A DNA stretch of 64,000 bases from CALINF01 sp039980455 (GTDB taxonomy: Bacteria; Pseudomonadota; Gammaproteobacteria; Pseudomonadales; Halieaceae), in assembly GCA_039980455.1 (NCBI GenBank), contig JBDXCG010000004.1:372001-436000 (forward strand), given 5' to 3'. This document shows, piece by piece, positions 51,965-58,854 of this stretch (position 1 is the stretch's first letter; each line of letters starts with the position of its first letter). Made by a program: the position numbers and the translations under genes. The notes beneath the pieces were generated by a model that was given only the letters and a program-made list of their open reading frames with translations, ran no database searches and was not told the origin of the DNA.

Positions 51965-52372
51965 TTAGGCCGCTTTTTCTGCATTGGTATAGTTGTGTAT
52001 CAGCTGCCGTAGAACAGACTCCGGGGGTATCTTGGTAACGTGTGCAGTGGCTCCACGCGCTTGCCCTTTGGCAATATCAAAAATGCCATCGGATGAAGAG
52101 AGCATGATCACAGGTGTGTTTCTGGTGTCTTCAGAGTTTCGTATCAACGTGCAGGTCTGGTAACCGTCCAGCTCTGGCATCGTGATATCGAGAAAAATCA
52201 GGTCGGGTTTGAACCTTCGCAACATGCCCAAGGCCTTATAGCCATCCTCCGCACACTCTACTTCGCATCCCATTCCTTTTAGGGTATGGGACATCATCAT
52301 GCGAATCGTCTTCGCATCATCAATGACCGCTACCTTCACTCCAGCAACACTTGTTTCTTCGGTTTGATCCAT
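51965..52372 (-). CDS. pilG: Receiver-domain response regulator PilG
   Basis: Stand-alone receiver (135 aa) expected to take phosphate from ChpA; in Pseudomonas PilG promotes pilus extension and cAMP production through FimL and CyaB. Acidic pocket Asp18/Asp19, phospho-Asp62 (LIFLDITMPELDGYQTC), Ser/Thr in MLSSSDG, and a lysine in VTKIPPES. The GYQTC and SSSDG.FD.AKG segments match PilG rather than PilH. The usual K-P-F is replaced by K-I-P-P. ATG 52372 has AGAGGAA upstream; the frame runs on to 52390. Confidence 0.92.
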   Translation of the reverse strand: MDQTEETSVAGVKVAVIDDAKTIRMMMSHTLKGMGCEVECAEDGYKALGMLRRFKPDLIFLDITMPELDGYQTCTLIRNSEDTRNTPVIMLSSSDGIFDIAKGQARGATAHVTKIPPESVLRQLIHNYTNAEKAA

Positions 52373-52390
52373 CGGGTATTCCTCTCTCAA

Positions 52391-52584
52391 CTCGAGTCGA
52401 CCGACGTCGACGTAGATTCGATGCAGACAGTAATCTCACTCCAGCAAACACGCGGCAACAAAAACCTGGAGAAAACTCAGGAAAAGCGGGCCAGAATTAT
52501 CTGGAGTTTTTGGGGAAAACTACTTGCGTTAGAAGGGGGCGGCCAGAGGACCAAGATTTTGGTAGGGGGGGGTTATTAACTACT
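52391..52584. other. Intercistronic spacer with G-runs, chpB-pilG
   Basis: 194 bp between the methylesterase and pilG, the only sizeable gap in the operon. It contains plus-strand runs of 4, 5 and 7 G (C-runs in the transcript) at about 52514-52573 and a CG-rich palindromic patch (about 52389-52412) just before the pilG ribosome site. A second promoter for pilG could be here, but I found no convincing -35/-10 or sigma-54 element. Confidence 0.35.
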
Positions 52585-53505
52585 TTAGGAGTACAGCGAC
52601 GACATAGCGTCTGCGAGCTGTTCTGGTGAGCCCGTTCTGTGCACTAGGCCTGTGGCGCATGCAGCACGTGGCATACCGTCACAAATAGCCGTTTCCACCG
52701 ACTGTGCCCAAATACGCCCACCAACGCTATCAAACACATCGAGTGCCTCGCTGGCATCAGTGCCCATGCCGCTAAAAACTATCACGCCAAGATTGGTCAA
52801 ACCCGATGCAGCCAACATGATCATGAGGTCGTTGATGTGAGGTGAATGACCTACACCCCAAGCTTCTGTTAATCGACTGAGCGTTCCGAATTGATCAGCT
52901 GTAACACGGTTGCTCGGAGGCACCATGCAGACGAGTCCGGGTGCCATAGAAACTTCGGAATCAATCATTCTCAACGCGAAGTCTGCGTTGTCCAGATCTA
53001 GGTCATACAATTGATGTTGCTGACTGGGGTCGAAGTGTTGAGCATAGATGAAGCCCACTGGAGGCACTGAGGTTAATGCGTTAAAGAATTGCTGAATGGC
53101 GCTGGTGGCTCCGGCAGACCCGGCTAGTAGCCAGACACCGCTTAACCCGGTAGATGGCCCGAGGGTAACCTCGTCGTCTGGACGCGCTAAGTTGGCTGAC
53201 CCTAATTGTTCGAGAACAAATACACACCACGCGTTGCATCGATCCGTGGCATTGGGTGAAGGAGGGTTTTCGGCTGGCAGTAGATAGGCGCTGGACGCTT
53301 GTATGGCGTCGAATGCTGCTTCATCGGCAGGGTCAAAAACCCAGGCCGCGATGTGTTCTGCGTCGGCAGTGGACAGGTTTCGGTAGTTACGGGCTCCAGG
53401 GTCCCGACAAGTGTCATAGCCTACTGCAAGAAGCTTAGCCTCGAGAATGTCTGCTATCGCACCAGATAGCGCAACACCAATGGTCACACCGGAAAGCTTA
53501 GTCAC
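52585..53505 (-). CDS. chpB: ChpB-type CheB methylesterase
   Basis: Receptor methylesterase opposing PilK. From GTG 53505 it has 306 aa: an N-terminal receiver-like domain (about 1-85) without a conserved phospho-aspartate, a linker, and the CheB catalytic domain with triad Ser130 (LLAGSAGATSA), His157 (IYAQHFDPS) and Asp250 (VFSGMGTDASE). The GTG overlaps the stop of the preceding gene (GTGACTAA), implying coupling; a GTG six codons later is possible. In Pseudomonas chpB follows chpA; here it lies upstream of pilG. Confidence 0.88.
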   Translation of the reverse strand: MTKLSGVTIGVALSGAIADILEAKLLAVGYDTCRDPGARNYRNLSTADAEHIAAWVFDPADEAAFDAIQASSAYLLPAENPPSPNATDRCNAWCVFVLEQLGSANLARPDDEVTLGPSTGLSGVWLLAGSAGATSAIQQFFNALTSVPPVGFIYAQHFDPSQQHQLYDLDLDNADFALRMIDSEVSMAPGLVCMVPPSNRVTADQFGTLSRLTEAWGVGHSPHINDLMIMLAASGLTNLGVIVFSGMGTDASEALDVFDSVGGRIWAQSVETAICDGMPRAACATGLVHRTGSPEQLADAMSSLYS

Positions 53506-54106
53506 CTGGAAACATGTAGCTCTTAAAGGGTTCCATGTGGCCCGGCTGGAAATCGTGGGTCTCATAGATATTGAACTTGTGCATCATGGTAAGGCAACGC
53601 TGAAAGGCCGCGTCTGCTTGATAGCTCGAAGGTGGAATCTCATAGCGGTCGGTAATTTCAGAAAAGATCATAGACGCGATATCTCGCCTTTGCTGATCCT
53701 CTCTGTAGATAATGTGTTCTATGGGCGAGGGAACAATCGGCGAGCCGTATATCAAGAAGGCCTCCCATCGCTGTACGTTCTGATTCCCTTGCAACTGGCT
53801 AGCCAGGAACTTCACCATGTTGTGCAGATTCAAGCGCGACGGCAACACGTCTCGCTGTAACCAGCGCCGCAGGTCTGCCTCTGACCACTCGGGGTTGATC
53901 ACTCGGATACTACTGATTCGTCCCTCGGTCTGTGAGGGTACAACGCCGGCGAGATCCCAGAGCATGTTGAGTCTGGCGGAAAAACCAAGGCTGGTCGGTA
54001 ACTCCGCAACAGAGCAAAGCTGATATTCGATAGCACTGGCATCGATAGTGTTTGCATCTTGTGCTTCATCACTCGACGCTTGCGCACTGCTCCCGGATTT
54101 CGTCAT
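53498..54106 (-). CDS. Unknown protein in the chemosensory operon
   Basis: 202 aa, cytosolic; Ser/Ala/Asp-rich N-terminal tail (about 1-25), then a compact region with EYQLCSVAELPTSLGFSARLNMLWDLAGVVPSQTEGRISSI, EWSEADLRRWLQRDVLPSRLNLHNMVKFLASQL and a C-terminal part rich in aromatics. I recognise no family. It starts 3 bp after the AAA+ gene and overlaps chpB by 8 bp, so all three are tightly coupled. A partner of the AAA+ protein is the simplest guess. Confidence 0.65.
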   Translation of the reverse strand: MTKSGSSAQASSDEAQDANTIDASAIEYQLCSVAELPTSLGFSARLNMLWDLAGVVPSQTEGRISSIRVINPEWSEADLRRWLQRDVLPSRLNLHNMVKFLASQLQGNQNVQRWEAFLIYGSPIVPSPIEHIIYREDQQRRDIASMIFSEITDRYEIPPSSYQADAAFQRCLTMMHKFNIYETHDFQPGHMEPFKSYMFPGD

Positions 54107-54108
54107 CC

Positions 54109-55425
54109 TTAGCCCCCGGATTTGTTGTTTTCTAGAGTGAGTTGATACTCACTTATTTTTTTGGTGTAAGTGGGTTTCGATACGCCCAGCATTACCGCGC
54201 ATCGACCAACCCCGTGCGCATCCTGAAGAGACAGTAGTATGCCCAAAAGTACCTGCTGCGTGTGCTGAAGCAGTGGGTAGGGTAGAGCGCCCGACTCACT
54301 GACCCTCTCACGCAGCATCCTCCGCAAGTCCTGCCATCTGGCCTCTGAATCAAGCTCGAGATTCCGTTCATGAGCGCGCGCCAGCCAGCGTCGAATATTG
54401 CGCGTATTCTCCTGCAGAAACCTGGCGATCAATCGGACATCACCAGAATACCGTTGTTCCGATGCTAGCAAAATCTCATCAACTACCCATTGGCCCACCG
54501 GTTGCGGTTCGTCCTGCAACAGCTGTATCGCCAGTTCGCCCAGCGCGGAGGCAAAATCCTGTTCAAGAGTGGGGTGGTAAGAGTCGACCTCAGAAGATTG
54601 AGCAATACTCGCCAGATACCCCGTATCAACGTAATTACGGGGAGAGTGCCCTTGCGCTGCGACAGTCAGCCCCAAATCTACAGAGCCTACCCACTCGCCC
54701 CCACCGATACTCAATGCGTGAATCACGCGCTCACGAATCTCGGTAATGTTGCCGCGCCAATGATGCCCCAGCATTGCCTTTTCGGCCTCTGGCGTGAAGC
54801 CCTTAACATTCGCCTCTCGGTCTTGTACTTCCTGAGCCAGAATCTTCTCAGCCCAACGCAATACGGCCCGTTTGCGCATATGCATCGGTGGTATGAGAAT
54901 CGGATACCCTGCAAAAACACTGGCCAATGCTTCGTTTAGCTCCCCGCGGGCAACGAGAGATTCCAAAGGATCGGTGAAGAGGGCGATATAGCGAGCGCGA
55001 GGAAGGTAACGGGCGGGCTTCGCGTCTATCTGAATACGCGTTGCCAGTTGCTTTGCTAAGCGAATTTGCACCTGTGCCGGCAACAGCTGCGGTGCCTTGA
55101 ACACCAACGTTTTGCCTTCACTGTGAAGCAACACGTGTTGGATTTTTTCTGCTGCTCGAGCGCGGCCGCGCAGTTCTTTGCAGTCCAGTGCGAGCAGATC
55201 GCCCGGATCACCGCCTGACTCTTTATGTATGAGCTTGGCGACGTACATCTTGCCCGTTCCGCTCGCCCCGATGATAGCAACGGGGGTATCTACACCCGCC
55301 AGAAAGGCAGCCTGGTCTACGGCACCTTCCATATTGTCGGTGACATACCCCTGTAGAGCGGCTTCAATGTTGCCAACTATTTCAACATCGTCGGCTTCGG
55401 CCTGTGCCGAATCAGCTTCTGTCAC
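54109..55425 (-). CDS. Degenerate sigma-54-activator-like AAA+ protein
   Basis: 438 aa heading the chemosensory operon, GTG start with AGGTGAG upstream. It follows the bacterial enhancer-binding layout: Walker A GASGTGKM (53-60), the FPI.LPP-type segment as YPILIPPMHMRKRAVLRWAEKIL (174-196), sensor II HHWRGNITEIRERV (221-234) and a C-terminal Fis-type helix-turn-helix (GVGRCAVMLGVSKPTYTKK, about 402-422). It lacks the GAFTGA loop, and the Walker B position reads KTLVFKAPQL (105-114) without the Asp-Glu pair. No N-terminal receiver is present. I expect nucleotide and DNA binding without sigma-54 remodelling; function unproven. Confidence 0.78.
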   Translation of the reverse strand: MTEADSAQAEADDVEIVGNIEAALQGYVTDNMEGAVDQAAFLAGVDTPVAIIGASGTGKMYVAKLIHKESGGDPGDLLALDCKELRGRARAAEKIQHVLLHSEGKTLVFKAPQLLPAQVQIRLAKQLATRIQIDAKPARYLPRARYIALFTDPLESLVARGELNEALASVFAGYPILIPPMHMRKRAVLRWAEKILAQEVQDREANVKGFTPEAEKAMLGHHWRGNITEIRERVIHALSIGGGEWVGSVDLGLTVAAQGHSPRNYVDTGYLASIAQSSEVDSYHPTLEQDFASALGELAIQLLQDEPQPVGQWVVDEILLASEQRYSGDVRLIARFLQENTRNIRRWLARAHERNLELDSEARWQDLRRMLRERVSESGALPYPLLQHTQQVLLGILLSLQDAHGVGRCAVMLGVSKPTYTKKISEYQLTLENNKSGG

Positions 55426-55574
55426 TCAGCTCACCTGCTGTATGGCTACTCAAGGCTATATCGCATTGCGCCCGACGGAAGCGATAGCGTTTCACCTGTG
55501 TTTTTATCCATACACCAGATTGTGACGATTTTTTCGTGCTTATGCTACGGGCAACTACTGGCGTCCAGAAGGAA

Positions 55575-55599
55575 ACCAAACCCGGCAGACTCTGCCGGG
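55575..55599 (-). terminator. Terminator-like hairpin after the sulfatase gene
   Basis: 8-bp stem (55581-55588 with 55592-55599) and a 3-nt loop; on the minus strand it is followed by TTTGGTTT. It lies 15 bp past the sulfatase stop. The tail is interrupted by GG, so strength is uncertain. Confidence 0.55.
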
Positions 55600-55613
55600 A
55601 ATCTGATCAGCTG

Positions 55614-57398
55614 CTAGTGACCCAGCTCCTTCTGTGGATTCCAGTCTTCCCTTACATCTTGAATCTGCCATTTCTCAGCATAAGCTTCGTACAACGCCAC
55701 CAGCTCAGCCAGCTCTTCTGGCATCTGTGCTTCAAGGGGCTTGCTTTCCGATGGGTCGTTGCGCAAATGATACAAGTGCCACTTGCCATCACCCCACATG
55801 CCAACACGTACTTTTATCGCTTTGTAGTCACCACGTACCACGTAGGCATTGCCAAAGAGCTCAAATGCAGTCCAATCATCTGGACCGTAAACCGTTTTAG
55901 CCTTGCCATCCAAAAAGTTGACCATACTTTTACCAGTAGGCGGAACAATTTCTCTGCCTTGGTAGTTTGTCATCGGATGCTCAACACCCGCGTACTGAAG
56001 TATTGTCATCGGCAGATCTTTGACCGAGAGGAAAGTATCCGAGACATCGCCTTGACGCGTGAATTTGTCGCCATGAGACTTTGGCGGTACCACGATCAAA
56101 GGAACCCTGATTCCGCCCTCGTCGATGAACCACTTCCACCACTGCAGCGAGCCAGTGGTGGCATTAGCCCACTCGATGCCTATCTGCCAGTTGGAATTAC
56201 CATGGCCTACGTCGGCGATATCCTGACTAAAGTGTTTTTCTATCCAGCCACTAAGCGCTGGATTGCCCAGCTCTCCAAAGGCATCGGTGCCTTCGGGGCC
56301 GTTATCGGTCATATAAATTATCAGCGTGTTATCCAGCTCGCCAGTTTCGCGCAACCAGTCCATAACGCGGCCGATATGCCTATCTTGAGACTCTATCATC
56401 CCTGCGTAAGTAGCAAAGATCTTTGCTTGTAGGTCTTTCTCGTCCTCACTCAGACTATCCCATGGACGAGTGATCGGATTGTTTGCAGGCAGCTTGCTGT
56501 CTTGCGGCAAGATGCCGGCATCAACCAATTGTTGCATGCGCTTCGCTTTAAGGCCGTCCCAGCCCAACTCTCGATACTGTTCATAGTAACGCTCTGCCAA
56601 GCCACCGGGTGCCTGAATGGGTAAATGCGCAGTGGTGAAAGCCAGGTAGGCAAAGAAGGGGGTTCCCGATTGGCGGGACTGCTCCATAAAGCCGAGCATC
56701 TTGCCCGTGTAGAGATCATCCGAGTAGATGCCAAGAGGTCGCGCGACTGGCTCTCCATCTTCGAAGTAGGGCATATCGATCATCGGCGGAATCTGCCCCG
56801 CCCTGGCGGCTTTCTGTGAATCAGGATGCGCCATATTGGGTAGCATATCGCCACTGTTCCAGTGGTTTGAGCCACCCGCAAGAATACCGTAGCTGTGCTT
56901 GAAGCCCATGTCATGCGGGCCTCGACCGCCGTGCTGCCCACCGAGGTGCCACTTGCCAGCCTGGTAAGTGTCGTATCCCGCATCGCGCAACAGCTCTTGA
57001 ACAGTGACTGCGTTCTCGGTCAGGTAACCCTCATAACCGGGCTTTCCTTTAGCTTCAGGGTAAACCGCGTAATCGAAGCTGGCTAAACCAATCTCGATAT
57101 TGTTATTGCCGGTAAGTAGTTGTGACCTTGTGATAGAACACACTGGACTGGCGTGGAAATTCGAAAAGCGGACGCCTTGCTTGGCCATCATATTGAGCGA
57201 GGGGGTATGGATTTCAGATCCAAACGGGCCGATATCTCCAAGCCCCATATCGTCACCCACTAGCAAGACGATGTTAGGGCGCTTAGCCAAGGCGTCTGTC
57301 GACTGATCCCCCTGGGCGGAAACCCCCTGGATGAATACTGCAAGCAGGGCCGCTAATCCAATCGACATGCCACCTGAGCGAAAAGGCCTAACTACCAT
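55614..57398 (-). CDS. Arylsulfatase-type sulfatase with atypical CxIxR signature
   Basis: 594-aa exported member of the alkaline phosphatase/sulfatase superfamily, expected to cleave sulfate esters. Signal peptide about 1-28; metal ligands Asp49-Asp50 (VGDDMGLGD); AGKWHLGG; MTDNGPEGTDAFGELGNPALSG with the metal-binding Asp-Asn; and a C-terminal sulfatase subdomain. The formylglycine signature, normally C-x-P/A-x-R, reads Cys87-Ser-Ile89-Thr-Arg91 (VCSITRSQLLTG), so the conserved proline is isoleucine. Followed upstream by a DUF4345 and a DUF302 gene in the same direction. No sulfatase-maturing enzyme gene is in the window. Substrate unknown. Confidence 0.9.
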   Translation of the reverse strand: MVVRPFRSGGMSIGLAALLAVFIQGVSAQGDQSTDALAKRPNIVLLVGDDMGLGDIGPFGSEIHTPSLNMMAKQGVRFSNFHASPVCSITRSQLLTGNNNIEIGLASFDYAVYPEAKGKPGYEGYLTENAVTVQELLRDAGYDTYQAGKWHLGGQHGGRGPHDMGFKHSYGILAGGSNHWNSGDMLPNMAHPDSQKAARAGQIPPMIDMPYFEDGEPVARPLGIYSDDLYTGKMLGFMEQSRQSGTPFFAYLAFTTAHLPIQAPGGLAERYYEQYRELGWDGLKAKRMQQLVDAGILPQDSKLPANNPITRPWDSLSEDEKDLQAKIFATYAGMIESQDRHIGRVMDWLRETGELDNTLIIYMTDNGPEGTDAFGELGNPALSGWIEKHFSQDIADVGHGNSNWQIGIEWANATTGSLQWWKWFIDEGGIRVPLIVVPPKSHGDKFTRQGDVSDTFLSVKDLPMTILQYAGVEHPMTNYQGREIVPPTGKSMVNFLDGKAKTVYGPDDWTAFELFGNAYVVRGDYKAIKVRVGMWGDGKWHLYHLRNDPSESKPLEAQMPEELAELVALYEAYAEKWQIQDVREDWNPQKELGH

Positions 57399-57456
57399 TT
57401 TGAATCTCCGACATAATTATGATGCGTGTAGACGAACGCCCGAAATGAGCGATCGG

Positions 57457-57831
57457 TTACTGGCTCTTGACCAACTTGTAGCCCACCAAAGCAAAGCCTA
57501 TCTCCAGCATGAGGTAGAAAATCAGCATGGGGGCGGGGATACCATCCAGCAATAGGCTCACGGCTCTACCCCCGGCTAAACCGGACATAAATACCACCAC
57601 GCTGCACAACGCAGGGAATCTCAGCGGCTCACTTGTCGCGCCCAAAACCCAAAACACTGCCATGGCCAGGTACAGCCCCATAACTGCCCGAAAAATATGG
57701 GTGAGGCTGACCGAATCAGCCTCAACGCCATATAGCATTGGCAAAGATATTGTCGGCACAAGACCATAACCCAAAGCGATAGGGGTAAGGCCCACAGCCG
57801 CGATCAGAAGGAAGATGCTTTCCTTACTCAT
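57457..57831 (-). CDS. DUF4345 family membrane protein
   Basis: 124 aa, four predicted transmembrane helices (about 6-27, 45-66, 73-92, 100-120), short loops. Sequence pattern (ALGYGLVPTISLPMLYG, LTHIFRAVMGLYLAMAVFWVLGA) fits DUF4345, a family of small membrane proteins of unknown role. It sits between the sulfatase (58 bp downstream) and the DUF302 lipoprotein (28 bp upstream), all on the minus strand. Confidence 0.8.
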   Translation of the reverse strand: MSKESIFLLIAAVGLTPIALGYGLVPTISLPMLYGVEADSVSLTHIFRAVMGLYLAMAVFWVLGATSEPLRFPALCSVVVFMSGLAGGRAVSLLLDGIPAPMLIFYLMLEIGFALVGYKLVKSQ

Positions 57832-57859
57832 TGTTGTTTCCTTTAGTTACCGTCTCGCA

Positions 57860-58762
57860 CTACTGACTCTCAAGAGCATCGCCAAACGTTTTATTGAGCC
57901 GATAATTGATAACCCGCAAAGCTAGCGACTTCTGGGCTTCTTGGCGCTCCGCAAGCGCTAGAAGGTCATTGAATGACAATTTTATACGCCCGGAGGAGTC
58001 CTCCCAGATCAGAAACTTCTGACAAAACCCATCCAGACCCAGCGTCTGCGCGTTGGCCATAGCCTTACCGCCGGGCGCTGGACCCCCGAACAGGATCATG
58101 TGAGCAGGCGCTATTTCAATACCTGAATCACGCGCGTTGGCCTGAAAATCCACCGTGCCAAAATGCACTGTATCGTCCTGCGCGTTGATCGCTGCATTAA
58201 CCCGCTCGATTGTTTCTTTATATCCATAAGGACTCTCGATTGTGATGATTCCATCCGGGTTCATTTCATCAGTCGAGAAGGCGGCAACCGCAGAAGCTGG
58301 GACGCCTTCTATGGCCTCATTAATACTCTGCTCATATCCCTTTCTCAGTCCACTCGAGGCGTTTGGGTCTAGCTCATAGCGGGACGCGAGATAGTCGAAG
58401 TTGTTATAGATAATTTTGCTGGTCGCAGCATCGCTATCTTCAAATGCCAGCACTCTTAAAGGCAGATCGAGTGCAGTTAGAGGGTTAAGCTCAATAAGCT
58501 GCGACTCAAGCTGCGTATCAGAGAAGATAATAACTCTGGCTGGAGGCATGGTTGCTCCTGCCTGCTGCGCCAGGCGGGAGTGATCAATATCGGCGACTTC
58601 GGTTAAGTTTGGAGCGGCGGCCAGGTTTTCGCGGATCTGGTCGACAAGTCGGTCTGTTCCCGCGTACCGTTCGGGCGGTATCGGCTCTCCGCCGCCACAG
58701 CCAGCTAACACGGCCGCAAAAAGGGCGACAGGAAAAAAGGGCGATAGCAAACGGTATTTCAT
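57860..58762 (-). CDS. DUF302 domain lipoprotein
   Basis: 300-aa lipoprotein: signal peptide with lipobox LAGC (Cys22), then two DUF302-like repeats (about 70-150 and 155-280), recognisable from MPPARVIIFSDTQLESQLIELNPLTALDLPLRVLAFED and AHMILFGGPAPGGKAMANAQTLGLDGFCQKFLIWED. No Asp at +2 after the cysteine (Gly), so outer-membrane sorting is expected. ATG 58762 gives a proper lipoprotein signal; the frame extends to 58822. First of three co-directional accessory genes next to gyrB. Function unknown. Confidence 0.85.
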   Translation of the reverse strand: MKYRLLSPFFPVALFAAVLAGCGGGEPIPPERYAGTDRLVDQIRENLAAAPNLTEVADIDHSRLAQQAGATMPPARVIIFSDTQLESQLIELNPLTALDLPLRVLAFEDSDAATSKIIYNNFDYLASRYELDPNASSGLRKGYEQSINEAIEGVPASAVAAFSTDEMNPDGIITIESPYGYKETIERVNAAINAQDDTVHFGTVDFQANARDSGIEIAPAHMILFGGPAPGGKAMANAQTLGLDGFCQKFLIWEDSSGRIKLSFNDLLALAERQEAQKSLALRVINYRLNKTFGDALESQ

Positions 58763-58854
58763 GGTGTAAAGACTCCAAATGACGCAACAATGCAGGCTAA
58801 AAAATGCATGGTCAGCGAACAAACGCGAGCGAGGAACAATTCGCCCCCGGCCGG

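Noticed and set aside
52440..52500. Possible sigma-54 promoter before pilG
   Set aside because: TGGC elements are present but none has a GC pair at the required 10-nt distance with a good -12 box.
55536..56432. 298-codon open frame antisense to the sulfatase
   Set aside because: Composition (runs of H, Q, R, C) is that of a shadow frame; the sulfatase on the other strand is clearly coding.
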